From Diabrotica undecimpunctata (Eukaryota; Arthropoda; Insecta; Coleoptera; Chrysomelidae): a stretch of 64,000 bases of DNA. Positions 9,826-19,916 of this stretch are shown one piece after another. Each line of letters opens with the position of its first letter. Position 1 is the stretch's first letter. The DNA is taken from the NCBI RefSeq assembly GCF_040954645.1, contig NC_092809.1, positions 132,607,914 through 132,671,913 on the forward strand, read 5' to 3'. Position numbers and translations under genes: made by a program. The notes below the pieces were generated by a model. It was given only the letters and a program-made list of their open reading frames with translations. It was not told the origin of the DNA and made no database searches.

Positions 9826-12800
9826 ATGAACAAACAAGGGGTAATTGAACCATCAAACAGTCCATGGACATCACCAGTAGTCCTAGTAAAGAAGAAAGAT
9901 GGTTCAACACGTTTTTGTATTGACTACCGACAGCTCAATGCAGTAACTAAAAAAGATAGTTATCCTTTGCCCAGAATAGACGATACTTTGGATACACTTT
10001 CTGGTTCTCGTTGGTTCTCCACACTCGATCTGAAAAGTGGATATTGGCAAGTAGACATAGAGCCAGCTGATCGTGAAAAAACCGCATTCTCCATAGGATC
10101 AGGGCTTTGGCAGTTCACAGTTATGCCCTTTGGTTTATGTAATGCTCCGGCCACATTTGAAAGATTAATGGATGCAGTTTTAAGAGGTCTAACATGGAAA
10201 ACATGCCTGGTTTATTTGGATGATGTAATTGTAGTTGGAAGATCCTTCGATGAACATGCCAATAATCTATCAGAAGTTTTTCAACGATTGCGGGCAGCGA
10301 ATCTGAAGTTGAGTCCGAAGAAATGTCACTTGTTTCGACGAGAAGTGAAGTACTTGGGACATATTGTAGCAAGTAATGGTGTAACAGCTGATCCTGAAAA
10401 ACTTGCAGCAATTAAGGATTGGCCAATACCAAGAGATAAACACGAAATTAGAAGTTTTCTTGGCCTATGTACATATTACCGCCGTTTTGTCAAAGGATTT
10501 GCCAATATCTCCAAGCCATTAACAAAGTTGACAGAAGAAGGTAAAGAATATACATGGAGCGAAGAGTGTCAAAGAGCTTTTGAACACTTACAAGTGGCTC
10601 TGATCAGCGCACCGATTTTAAGCTACCCTAGACAGGCAGGAAAATTTGTGTTGGACACCGATGCAAGCAACAGTGCAATAGGAGCTGTTCTTTCCCAAAT
10701 CCAAGATGGGCAGGAGAAAGTCATCGCTTACTTTAGCAAAGTCTTGTCAAAACCAGAAAGAAACTATTGCGTTACCAGAAGAGAATTGCTAGGCGTAGTG
10801 AAGGCTTGTGAGCATTTCCATAAATACTTGTATGGCAGAAAGTTTCTCCTTCGCACGGATCACGCTGCTCTAAAATGGCTCCTACAATTTCGTAATCCAG
10901 AGGGCCAGATGGCAAGATGGTTAGAACGATTACAAGAATATGATTACGAGATCGAACACAGGGCTGGTAGAGTTCATTCCAATGCTGATGCCCTTTCGAG
11001 ACGACCGTGCAGTGCAAATTGTAATCACTGTCTTAAATTAGAAGAACGACTTTGCCCCGTGAGACGAACCACCGTCATTAATGAGCAATGGCAGCCTCAA
11101 CAGCTACAAGACGCTCAAGCAGATGATCCATGTATAAAAAGAGTATTGGATTGGATGCGTCGAAGTGAGAGACCTTCTTGGCAAGACATTAGTGCATGTA
11201 GTCCAGAAGTCAAGTGTTACTGGAGCCAATGGAATTGCCTAGTGCTGAAAGATGATCTTCTGTATAGAACCTTTGAGAACGATGATGGTACAGAAACTAA
11301 GCTTCAGTTAATTGTACCTAAAAGTAAAGTGTCAGAAGTATTGCGTCAGTTGCATGACGGTGCATCAGGTGGACACTTTGGTATCACGAAGACTCTGCAA
11401 AAGGTTCGAGAACGGTTCTATTGGGTGAACTGTAAAGATGATGTAAGAAGATGGTGCCGGAAATGTGAACTGTGTGCAACCAGTAATGGTCCAGCTGGTA
11501 AAAAGAGGGCACCCATGAGACAGTACAATGTTGGTAGTCCTATGGAAAGAGTAGCAATCGACATTGCAGGTCCACTTCCAGAGACAAATGATGGAAATAA
11601 ATATATCCTGGTAGCCATGGATTATTTTACGAAATGGACTGAGGCCTATGCGATACCAAATCAAGAAGCTGCTACCGTTGCAGAGGTACTTGTTAAAGAA
11701 TTCTTTAGCCGATTTGGTGTTCCTTTGGAGATCCACTCCGACCAAGGGCGAAACTTCGAGTCAACCCTTTTCCAAAACGTCTGTAAATTGATTGGTGTCA
11801 ATAAGACCAGAACGACACCCCTGCATCCTCAATCAGATGGAATGGTCGAGAGAATGAACCGAACAATGGGTAAACACCTGTCCAAAGTTGTATCGGAACA
11901 TCAAAGAGATTGGGACCAGCACATTCATTTATTCCTAATGGCCTACCGCTCGGCCGTGAATGAAACTACAGGCCAGACTCCAACCTGCCTGATGTTAGGT
12001 CGTGAAGTTCGTTTACCCTGCGACCTAGAGTTTGGCTGCAGACCTTCCGAAGAACATGTTGCAAGCGAAGATTATGTCGACCGCCTGAAGTTAAGAATGA
12101 ACAACATTCATGAACTTGCCCGACAACACATCCAGATAGCCAGTGACAGAATGAAAGATCAATATGATTCTCGATGCAAGAGTGAAAGCTATGAAGTAGG
12201 TGATCTTGTTTGGCTTTATAATCCGCAACGTCGTCGAGGCTTGTCTCCCAAACTGCAAAGACAATGGGAAGGTCTATATGAAATTAAAAAGAAAATAAAT
12301 GACGTAATATACCGAATTAAGAAGTTGCCGAAAGGTAAACCAAAAGTAGTTCACATAAATCGTCTTGCACCATATGCTGGCTCAAATGAAACAGAAGAAG
12401 CACGAACCCTTCAACATGAGATCAAAGATGACCGGCGACCAAGCTTTAATGAATTTATGTCAAATTACGCAGAGAGAAAGAGTGCTAGATTCGGCGTGAC
12501 CAGAGAAGTTCAGCAGGATCTTTTTAGGGTTCCGCATAACGTCTCTCTAGCCCACTGTGTTGCCCAAGATCTTGAGATGACTAAAGGAATCTCATCTGTA
12601 TTTTATAAGAAATTCGGTCGTTTGGACGAGTTAAAAAACCAGCAGCCTAAAGTTGGAAGAGTACTGAGATTAAAAGATGGTTCTCGATCTTTGCTGTATA
12701 TGGTGACCAGGAAGTCGTATACAGACAGGGCAAGCTACGAGGATATATGGCGTGCTCTAACTAATTTGAAGAAAATTGTGTGCAATTACGACATCAAGAA

Positions 12801-13053
12801 TTTGGCCTTACCCAAGATAGGTCATGCACTAGATAATCTGGACTGGAAGATTGTCAGAAGCATGCTTGAAGTGATCTTCCGAGAAACCGGCGTAGGAATT
12901 ACTGTGTGTTGCATTAACCCGATGAAATCGTATCCTTCAAAGTCAGTGGACTGTTATTTCTTTCTAAAGGGTTCATGCAGAGCTGGAGAGTCCTGTAGAT
13001 TCCGCCATCCTGTGCCTACATATAGAGTTGCTGATCGGGACGGTCAGATTTAA
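9826..13053 (+). CDS. pol: Gypsy Pol: RT, RNase H, integrase, macrodomain, CCCH finger
   Basis: The frame is open from about 9735; numbering is from the first Met (1075 residues). RT starts at WTSPVVLVKKKDG, with the catalytic Y130-L-D-D133. RNase H has D279, E320 and D345. Integrase has a zinc domain with H510, H517, C547 and C550, then the catalytic triad D579, D639 and E675 (D-X35-E). A GPY/F-like segment lies near W814-EGLY. A normal Gypsy Pol would end soon after this, or carry a chromodomain. Here about 60 further residues lead into a macrodomain (about 890-1032) and a CCCH finger (1043-1061). All catalytic residues of RT, RNase H and integrase are present and there are no stops. Expression is doubtful because the upstream protease frame is out of register. 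Position 9826 is simply the first Met, not a proven start. Confidence 0.93.
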   Translation: MNKQGVIEPSNSPWTSPVVLVKKKDGSTRFCIDYRQLNAVTKKDSYPLPRIDDTLDTLSGSRWFSTLDLKSGYWQVDIEPADREKTAFSIGSGLWQFTVMPFGLCNAPATFERLMDAVLRGLTWKTCLVYLDDVIVVGRSFDEHANNLSEVFQRLRAANLKLSPKKCHLFRREVKYLGHIVASNGVTADPEKLAAIKDWPIPRDKHEIRSFLGLCTYYRRFVKGFANISKPLTKLTEEGKEYTWSEECQRAFEHLQVALISAPILSYPRQAGKFVLDTDASNSAIGAVLSQIQDGQEKVIAYFSKVLSKPERNYCVTRRELLGVVKACEHFHKYLYGRKFLLRTDHAALKWLLQFRNPEGQMARWLERLQEYDYEIEHRAGRVHSNADALSRRPCSANCNHCLKLEERLCPVRRTTVINEQWQPQQLQDAQADDPCIKRVLDWMRRSERPSWQDISACSPEVKCYWSQWNCLVLKDDLLYRTFENDDGTETKLQLIVPKSKVSEVLRQLHDGASGGHFGITKTLQKVRERFYWVNCKDDVRRWCRKCELCATSNGPAGKKRAPMRQYNVGSPMERVAIDIAGPLPETNDGNKYILVAMDYFTKWTEAYAIPNQEAATVAEVLVKEFFSRFGVPLEIHSDQGRNFESTLFQNVCKLIGVNKTRTTPLHPQSDGMVERMNRTMGKHLSKVVSEHQRDWDQHIHLFLMAYRSAVNETTGQTPTCLMLGREVRLPCDLEFGCRPSEEHVASEDYVDRLKLRMNNIHELARQHIQIASDRMKDQYDSRCKSESYEVGDLVWLYNPQRRRGLSPKLQRQWEGLYEIKKKINDVIYRIKKLPKGKPKVVHINRLAPYAGSNETEEARTLQHEIKDDRRPSFNEFMSNYAERKSARFGVTREVQQDLFRVPHNVSLAHCVAQDLEMTKGISSVFYKKFGRLDELKNQQPKVGRVLRLKDGSRSLLYMVTRKSYTDRASYEDIWRALTNLKKIVCNYDIKNLALPKIGHALDNLDWKIVRSMLEVIFRETGVGITVCCINPMKSYPSKSVDCYFFLKGSCRAGESCRFRHPVPTYRVADRDGQI
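12493..13011 (+). other. TARG1/OARD1-like macrodomain plus CCCH zinc finger at the end of Pol
   Basis: Seen: from residue 890 of Pol the sequence reads QQDLFRVPHNVSLAHC, AQDLEMTKGISSVFYKKFG, VTRKSYTDRASYEDI, LALPKIGHALDNLDW and TGVGITVCCI, ending at about residue 1032. This is the motif order of the TARG1 (OARD1) class of macrodomains, which bind ADP-ribose and remove it from acidic residues and nucleic-acid ends. The resolving Asp of that family matches D1003. The catalytic Lys matches the R962-K963 pair; by my recalled alignment it falls on the Arg, so activity is uncertain. A CCCH finger follows (C1043-X7-C1051-X5-C1057-X3-H1061), usually RNA-binding. There is no intron or stop between integrase and these domains. 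Inferred role: removal of host ADP-ribosylation from element proteins or nucleic acids. Confidence 0.88.
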
Positions 13054-13064
13054 GAGGGGAGCAG
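13052..13064 (+). promoter_or_regulatory. Polypurine tract
   Basis: aagaggggagcag lies between the pol stop codon and the 3' LTR. It is the expected plus-strand DNA primer site. Confidence 0.85.
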
Positions 13065-13345
13065 TGTTACGAACATGCTTTCGAGATGGCCCAGGTAACG
13101 GTTGCATTGCATCTCTAATACCCTTCCAGAAGCTTCTCCGTGTATCGAGTGCGAGAGAGAACAACAGGTCACGTAGGCAAAATTAGAGGTGGGACAACTC
13201 CCGAATGTTCTGGAACTTAATACTTTTGGTATATATATGACGCGATTTTAGAAGTAGAGTTAGTTGATAAGAGAGTACCGAACTGTAAACTTATAAATAA
13301 ATATATGTATATAAATTCGAACCGCTCGTTTTATTTAATCTCGCT

Positions 13346-13348
<3 letters not shown>
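13065..13348 (+). repeat. 3' LTR (284 bp)
   Basis: Same length and, by eye, the same sequence as 7655-7938. AATAAA at 13296-13301. It is followed at once by an (AT)n tract, so the element probably inserted into an AT-rich simple repeat. Confidence 0.95.

Positions 13349-13414
<66 letters not shown>
13349..13414. repeat. (AT)n microsatellite
   Basis: About 33 uninterrupted AT units immediately right of the 3' LTR, ending in gtgtgtatgtg. Confidence 0.98.
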
Positions 13415-13420
<6 letters not shown>

Positions 13421-13576
13421 ATGTGTAACAAAGAAGCACCCATTAAAAATACTCCTTATGGGGAATACAGTCTTAAGCGTTGCCACAAAGGATTTCATAA
13501 TGCCTGTCGCATTCGTTGACGAAATTTCAAAAAGAAGTCTTTCTAGATCGGATTTTAAGCTTTACATATTTGACAT

Positions 13577-15302
13577 ATTCTATAAGAAAGTTAACATCAA
13601 CAGAAAAGAATTTAAGGCAAACACAAATCAATGTAGAAGTTTAAATGGCGATCTCTTAACAACAAGAACAGACGTACTAAACCGATGGACGGAATATTTT
13701 AACCAGATACTTAATATAGAGGAAGAAGAAAACCCGGAAGACGAAAGCTGCGAGGTAAGCGGAGCAGACGAGAGGGAGGAGGATCCACCAACGATCCTGG
13801 AAGTTAAAGACGCTGTAAACAAACTAGCCAGAAACAAATCACCCGGAATAGATAATCTCCCAGCGGAATTATATAAAGAAGGTGGCCACGATATCATAAT
13901 AGCCCTACAGCAGCTTATAAAAGAAATATGGATACAGAAGTCCCTTCCCAATGATTGGAATATTGGAATACTTTGCACCATACACAAAAAGGGTGATATC
14001 TTTGAATGCTCTAACTATCGAGGAATTACGCTCCTAAATGCAGCGTATAAAATATTCTCCAATATACTATGCCATCGTATGGCACCATATGCAGAGCGAA
14101 TAATAGGACAATACCAGGCTGGTTTCAGAGGTGGTAAATCAACAATTCATCAGATTTCAACCCTAAGACAAATTCTAGAGAAAACACTGGAATACGGTGT
14201 AGACACGCACCACATATTTATAGACTACAAGGCAGCCTACGACTCTGTAAATAGAAGAGAATTGTTTAGAGCAATGATAGACCTAGGAGTACCAAATCAG
14301 TTGGTAAGTTTAACCAAACTAACCCTTGAAAAAGTTGAATGCAAAGTACGAATCCAGGGGGAACTCTCTGAACCTTTTAAAACAAATAACGGGCTACGTC
14401 AGGGAGACCCACTCTCCTGTATACTTTTTAATCTAGCTCTGGAAAAAGTAATACGTACGTCACAAATCACAACTACCGGTTCAATATATAACAAATCTGT
14501 GCAAATCTTAGCATATGCTGATGATATCAATATTGTTGGGAGAACGGAAAACGCAGCACGAGAGGCGTACGTAGCATTAAAGGAAGCGGCTACAAAAATG
14601 GGTTTAATAATAAACACCAACAAAACAAAATACATGAAAATAAGTACGCAACCACAAACACTACGGCCACTTGTTATAGAAAATGACGTCATCGAAGCAG
14701 TTAACGAATTTGTATACCTGGGAACGCTCGTCAATACTGAAAATGACACTACCGCAGAGATAAACCGCAGAATTTGCACGGCTAATAGATGCTATTTTGG
14801 GCTTAATCTCCTTTTTAAATCTACAGTTATATCAAGAAATACAAAAGTAAAACTCTACAAAACAATAATACGCCCAGTCCTAACATATGGTTCAGAAACC
14901 TGGACTTTAACAAAAAGCAATGAAAACATGTTAGGATGTTTCGAAAGAAAAATACTAAGGCGCATCTATGGAGCGGTAAATGAAAATGGTGTCTGGAGAA
15001 GACGATACAACTTCGAACTCTATAGGATATACCAGGAACCAGATATCGTAAAACACATAAAGATAGGACGTCTGAGGTGGGTAGGCCATGTTATGCGGAT
15101 GGAGCAAACCGACCCAGCTAGAAAAACGCTCCTTGATAGACCTATTGGTCAAAGAAGAAGAGGAAGACCCAGAACAAGATTCCTAGATAACATCGATGAA
15201 GACATGAGAAATATGGAAATACGTGCTTGGCGGAGGAAGGCGATGGATAGGGACGACTGGAGAAAAATTCTTGGGGAGGCTAGGACCCACACAGGGTTGT
15301 AG
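13577..15302 (+). CDS. LINE reverse transcriptase ORF, 5'-truncated but free of stops
   Basis: The frame is open across the whole insertion and ends at TAG 15300-15302. In order it shows NKSPGIDNLPAELYKEGG, NYRGITLLNAAYKIFS, YQAGFRGGKSTIHQI, FIDYKAAYDSVNR, GLRQGDPLSCILFNLALE and the catalytic YADD (14514-14525), then the thumb and a C-terminal part with VLTYGSETWTL, RLRWVGHVMRM and QRRRGRPRTRF. The last motif group is common to many arthropod LINEs and is probably nucleic-acid binding. The frame continues upstream into LTR and AT-repeat sequence by chance; that part is not protein. The clade (RTE-like or a relative) is not fixed. The intact frame suggests a fairly young copy, but without its endonuclease it cannot move by itself. 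Confidence 0.9.
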
Positions 15303-15321
15303 AGCCAAAATGATGATGATG
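13577..15321 (+). mobile_element. 5'-truncated LINE with (GAT)n tail, nested in another LINE
   Basis: The copy is flanked by a perfect 11-bp duplication, atatttgacat, at 13566-13576 and 15322-15332. It ends in a short GATGATGAT tail. The flanks read as parts of a Jockey-like LINE. The insert is about 1.75 kb and lacks the endonuclease, as expected for a 5'-truncated target-primed insertion. Confidence 0.9.
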
Positions 15322-15332
15322 ATATTTGACAT

Positions 15333-16521
15333 TATACCTTTACTAATACTTTTACTATGAAATAAAAGATACAGTTCCTATTTTGAAATCTGGTAATATA
15401 AATGATGTAAAAAATTACAGACCCATTAGTATTTTAAATTCTCTTTAAATATTTTAAAATAATTGAATTTATCTTATATAACAACTTATTACAACATTTT
15501 ATCAATTCTTTCAATTAATATTAACATGGATTTCTACCAGATAGATAAACAATTACGAACTTATGTATATTCACACAAACTGCTGCAAATGCCATAAACA
15601 CTAAAAGGCAAATGGACGTAATCTTCACTGATTGTGCAAAAGCATTTGATAGGGTTGATCATGGTTTGTTATAAGAAAAACTAGGCACATTAGGCCTTTT
15701 AAATAATGCAGTAATGTTTCTGAATACATATCTAGCAGATAGAAGTCAACAAGTTGAGTTGGTAATTTTTTCTCAGAGGAATATTTGGTAACGTCAGGAG
15801 TTCCTCAGGGCAGCAACCTAGGACCACTCTTATTTGCTTGCTTTATAAATGATCTTTCTAGGTGTCTCAAATTTTCGTCTTGCTTAATGTTTGCAGATGA
15901 TTTTAAGATGTTTAGAGTCGTAGACAATCAATGTGATTGCCAACTATTACACCTAGACTTAAATACAGTATCTAATTGGTTTCAGATAAATGGAATCGTT
16001 CCAAACGTTGACAAGTATTCAGTGATGACCTCCACACATAAGGAAATGTATAAAAATGACTTACGATATAAATAATAGAGAATTGCCAAGAAAATCAGTG
16101 TGTAAAGATCTTGGTGTGAATTTTCAACACAACTTGCATTTCAATGAACATTATCACATCATTACTATTAAGGCTTTTAGGATATTAGGGTTATAGTATA
16201 GCATAATTAAATTATACAACTCCTTGGTTAGACCACACCTCGAGTATGATTCTGTAGTTTGGGCACCTCATTCAGAATTAAATACAGATTTAGTTGAAAA
16301 GGTACAAAAAAGATTTTTAAGATACCTATATGCTAGAAAATATAACTCTTATCCTTAATTGGTGTCTTACAAAAGTATGCTTGAATCTTTTAAATTTGTA
16401 ACACTGAAACAGAGAGGGAGAATGCAAGCAATGCTGTTTGTATATGTTGTCGTGAATAACTTAAAATATAAAGATTTATTCTTCATTAACTTCATAAAGT
16501 TCTTTGTACCTAAGATTAACT
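15333..16521 (+). pseudogene. Jockey-like LINE reverse transcriptase, degenerate
   Basis: Read across several frameshifts: VPILKSGNINDVKNYRPISIL (shared by three frames), FTDCAKAFDRVDHGLL, GPLLFACFINDLSR, CLMFADDFKMFR (the catalytic FADD near 15893) and LVRPHLEYDSVVWAPH. These are RT and C-terminal motifs of the Jockey/CR1 type. The 5' part is separated by the LINE at 13577-15321, and the 3' end is cut by a MITE at 16522 and resumes at 17206. Confidence 0.85.
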
Positions 16522-17205
16522 TAAAATACGCCATACACGCTACGATAAATCGTTACGATTTAACTGTACCGTTCAAATTACACCGATAATCGCTACGTGT
16601 ATGGGGTACAATTGCACAGTTTTTTAGGATTTTTAAAAACGGTACCGTCCAACGGAACAGTACAAAAATTTCAATAGATTTATCGGAATTGGAGAAACTG
16701 CACAGTTTTATCGATAAGTGTATGTTCGTATAATAACTCGCATTTCTCATAGCAGTATCTTTCGTTTCGATAATTAACGCTACCATAGACAGCTGATGTA
16801 AGTAAGTTTCATTTTCCATTCTTGGAAAATTATGCCAATCTTTTGAAAACATTTTTAATTCCTTCAACAAATTAACATGAGAATAAAGTTCTACTTTCAA
16901 CAGAAAGTCTTTACATTAGATGCTACGATTTTTCCGCTATTTTATCCTTTTCAAGGTGAATATTTATCTCACGATAGCTAACATGTCTTGGTCAGTCGAA
17001 GCCATCAACAATGAAAATTAAATGAAAATTAGACATGAAAATTGTTGAATATTGATAAGAGGGGAACTGTATAGTTTTAATGGTACCGTTAAATCGTAAC
17101 GATTTATTATAACGTGTGTGGTAGTGGAAAGAACGAAGAAATGTACAGTTTAAACGATACAGTTAAATCGTTATCGATTTATCGTAGTATGTATGGTAAC
17201 CTTAA
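16522..17205. mobile_element. MITE with TTAA target sites and inverted ends
   Basis: TTAA occurs at 16522-16525 and 17202-17205. Just inside, the two ends are inverted copies: ccatacacgctacgataaat on the left and the complement of atttatcgtagtatgtatgg on the right, followed by gttacgatttaac-type sequence on both sides. Related motifs recur inside near 17080-17110. There is no transposase. TTAA suggests mobilisation by a piggyBac-type enzyme, though the termini do not start CCC. It sits inside the Jockey-like LINE, whose frame resumes on the far side. Confidence 0.7.
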
Positions 17206-17375
17206 GGTTAAGTCATAGAGGGCTATTTTGTATTTGTGAGACAGATTGCTCGCCCATAAACAGCATGATGAGGCAGTGCAATATAATACTAAAAAATATC
17301 AACTTAGATATCGTCAACACCAACACCAACGCCATTAAATCTAGCTTTCTACCTACTTCAACCACTATATCTTAG
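17206..17375 (+). pseudogene. 3' end of the interrupted Jockey-like LINE
   Basis: SHRGLFCICETDCSPINSM, then MRQCNIILKNINLDI. This matches the final segment usual for this LINE type (Arg-rich loop, Cys, N-x-P-I/L-x-R-M) and continues the frame broken at 16521. A stop at 17373-17375 is followed by TG/TA-rich sequence. Confidence 0.65.
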
Positions 17376-17551
17376 TGGGCATATCTGGCATAGATACACT
17401 GAGATATGGATGCTTTTGTCTACATGTATATGTGTGTGTCTCTGTCTCTATATATATTTCTATATGTGTGCATGTAAAATTCATTCTTGTAATTATATTT
17501 TTTTTTGTAAAATGTGTTTGTTGTGAAATAAATAAATGAATAAATATTATA

Positions 17552-19876
17552 TACAGGGTGGTCCTTAAGTAATTGTACAAACAGAAACCGTAGATTCTGT
17601 ACTTTAAAATATTACGATTTAAGCCAACTTGCTTTAATAAAATGTTGATATTAAGAAAGATACAGAGTGTTAAAGTGGAAATTAAAAATTTTATTTTTCG
17701 CTATAACTTTTACGTTTGTAAATATTTTTGAACAAAAATTTACAGTTGGATGCTTTTAAGTAGGATAAATTATAATTTTATACATACTTTAATATAACTA
17801 ATAGAGAGCGCCACATATGCCACATGTGTGGCATAAATTTGCGCTTAACTTTTTTGGTATTTAAGTTAGCTCTATTTGTGTTAAGAAATATTAAAGATAC
17901 ATTATTTTTACAAAGAAAATGTATACTTGTTGGTAACCTGAAAATTCAACCGTTTTCGAGATAATCGCATTTTATAAGTCAGCTGAATAATAATTCTTAG
18001 TTTGATATTTATGCGGTAAAGCACTGAATACCTGTAGATAAGCATAATTCATAGTTTATTCTAATTAAAACAACTTAAAGATGATAATGTAATATCACAA
18101 AATGCTTTGTTATGGGTGCTAAATGTCTTATCAGAGAAAAGATTCTTCATCTTCCTTAGATGCCGTGTCCGTATTCAGACGTTGGCCGTCATCATGTTTA
18201 CAATTTCCCTTTTCTATCGCTTCTTAAGTTTCTATAATGGTTTCTATAATTGTAAAATGCTGAAAACCCAAAATATGTGGTTTATGAAAGATGGTACACC
18301 ACGACATACTAGAGAGAAGGCAGTTAAAACATACTTAAATACAACTTTTTTGAACGTTGGATTGGTCGTGGTAGTCATATTCCTTGGCAATGTGGTGAGA
18401 TATTGATATTATTATTTAATTCATAAAAAATTCGAAAAAAATACTTATTATTCATTGTTAAATTGTTTACGCATTTTTATTAGGACAAATGGATACTAGA
18501 GAACAGGTATTGAATGTTTCATAATACTTTTGCTACAAATCTAACCTTAAAGACTCAGCATTTTTACAAAAACAACATCGTTGGCCTAATAACCGATATT
18601 GTTATAAATACAGTAAACACACAGGCAATTTAGTTCAGAATAATATTAGTTCTTTAGTAAATCATAATCGTCCATTTGTTCGAGATGTAATTATAGTTAC
18701 TCGTAAGCTTTAACGTAATCATGTAAATAAGTAATGTCATCGATAGGTTATTCCGTGTTTATAAAAGTAACCAATGAACGAGATACATCACAGTTTAGTA
18801 CATTATTTAACCTCTGCGACAAATAAGATGTAGTTCCATAATATACCTACCTTAAGATTTGGATATGTATCCAAAACAATATATTCATCCATTATACAAT
18901 ATAGCCACCACGTACCCAAGAATTTAATCCGCTTGATTTTGGTGTATGGGGCGCGTTAAAACAACGTGTCTATCCCATATACATACGGTATAAGAATCCC
19001 ATAAACATTCGCAACCAACTATGGGAAGAAATAAATACTGCAGCAGTTTCTTTAGAACCAATGATGCTATTTAATATGAGACGATCTTTTATGGAATATA
19101 TTGACAAATGAATTAAAGAAAATGGCGGACATATCGAACACTTACTTTGACAAAAAGTTATGTTATTTAGTTTAACTATTTCTGAATTTGGTTTGTAAAC
19201 AAAATGCTTTGATTATGACTTTAATTTAACATAAAACGTAAAATTTTTTATGTAAAATCCTATTATTCTGTTATTTTGTCAAATCCTATTATTAATTATC
19301 CTGCTGATATATTTTATTTAATATTTTGTGTTAACTATTACCTTTAGTTAAAGGTATTTTATACCAAAATTCAGAAGTATTAATGTTTTTGTCTATTTTT
19401 TCTTCGTTGCCTGGAGTAATTGCCTTAAATCAGAATTATGCAACTGATTTGTAAAATGCGATTATCTCGAAAACTGTTGAGTTTTGAAGTTATTACCAAG
19501 TATATCTTTTTTTTTTGTTAAACTAATGTATCTTTAATATTTTTTATCCCAAATACAGGTAACTTAAAGAGCAAAAAAGTTAAGTGCAAATTTATACCAC
19601 ATATGTGGCATATGTGGCGCCCTCTATCACTTAAATCAAAGTGCGCATCAAATTATAATTTCCCATATTTAAAAGTACCTAGTTGTAAATTTGTATACAT
19701 AAATGTTTACAAACATGAACGTTATAGCGAAAAATAAAATTTGAAATTTGCAATTTAACACCCTGTATCTTTCTTAATATCAACATTTTATTAAAGCAAT
19801 TTGGCTTAAATCGTAATATTTTAAAGTGTAGAATCTACTGTTTCTTTTTGTACAATTACTTAAGGACCACCCTGTA
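17552..19876 (+). mobile_element. Tc1/mariner-superfamily element with very long terminal inverted repeats
   Basis: Both ends carry tacagggtggtccttaag and its complement, flanked by TA. The inverted similarity runs inward for about 440 bp on each side (17552 to about 17990; about 19438 to 19876), including the mirrored motif ccacatgtgtggcat and the segment tttcgagataatcgcatttta. The inside holds a broken transposase. It lies in the neuroligin intron, ending about 35 bp from the splice donor. Confidence 0.85.
18270..19150 (+). pseudogene. Transposase remnant inside the long-TIR element
   Basis: MWFMKDGTPRHTREKAVKTY (18273 on), then after a frameshift WIGRGSHIPWQC, is the block around the second catalytic Asp of a mariner-superfamily DDE transposase. 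The last block, PPRTQEFNPLDFGVWGALKQR then EEINTAAVSLEPMMLFNMRR, begins at about 18900. The 500 bases between these blocks do not read as transposase and may be a further insertion. The N-terminal DNA-binding part was not found. Not functional. Confidence 0.75.
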
Positions 19877-19910
19877 TATTGTGTGAAAAATAAGAACTAG
19901 ATAAAAAAAT

Positions 19911-19916
19911 ACTTAC
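19911..19916 (-). promoter_or_regulatory. 5' splice site (donor) of the neuroligin exon
   Basis: On the minus strand the exon ends ...gcagatg and is followed by gtaagt, a consensus donor. It splits a codon after its first base (phase 1). Confidence 0.9.

Larger units (their letters stand above)
7655..13348 (+). mobile_element. Gypsy (Metaviridae-type) LTR retrotransposon with a macrodomain-bearing Pol
   Basis: Two 284-bp LTRs (7655-7938 and 13065-13348) look identical, start TG and end CA, and the element is flanked by ATAT on both sides (a probable 4-bp target duplication, though inside an AT repeat). Internal order: gag with SAP-like, coiled-coil and zinc-knuckle parts; aspartic protease; RT; RNase H; integrase; TARG1-like macrodomain; CCCH finger; polypurine tract; LTR. 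RT before integrase places it in the Gypsy group. No env gene is seen. Identical LTRs mean a recent insertion. Protease and RT are in different frames across a deletion, so this copy cannot make a normal Gag-Pol and would need help in trans. Confidence 0.95.

Noticed and set aside
12421..13053. Chromodomain at the end of integrase
   Set aside because: The residues do not show the aromatic-cage pattern; they match macrodomain motifs instead.
7655..13348. An env-type third gene, making this an errantivirus
   Set aside because: The stop of pol lies just before the polypurine tract; there is no room for another gene.
13305..13576. First 90 residues of a 665-codon frame ending at 15302
   Set aside because: They translate LTR, AT repeat and flanking DNA; the target duplication at 13566-13576 marks the true left end of the LINE.
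1..19910. Further neuroligin exons on the minus strand
   Set aside because: I looked for the next conserved esterase-fold segment and found none; the region is almost all transposon sequence.
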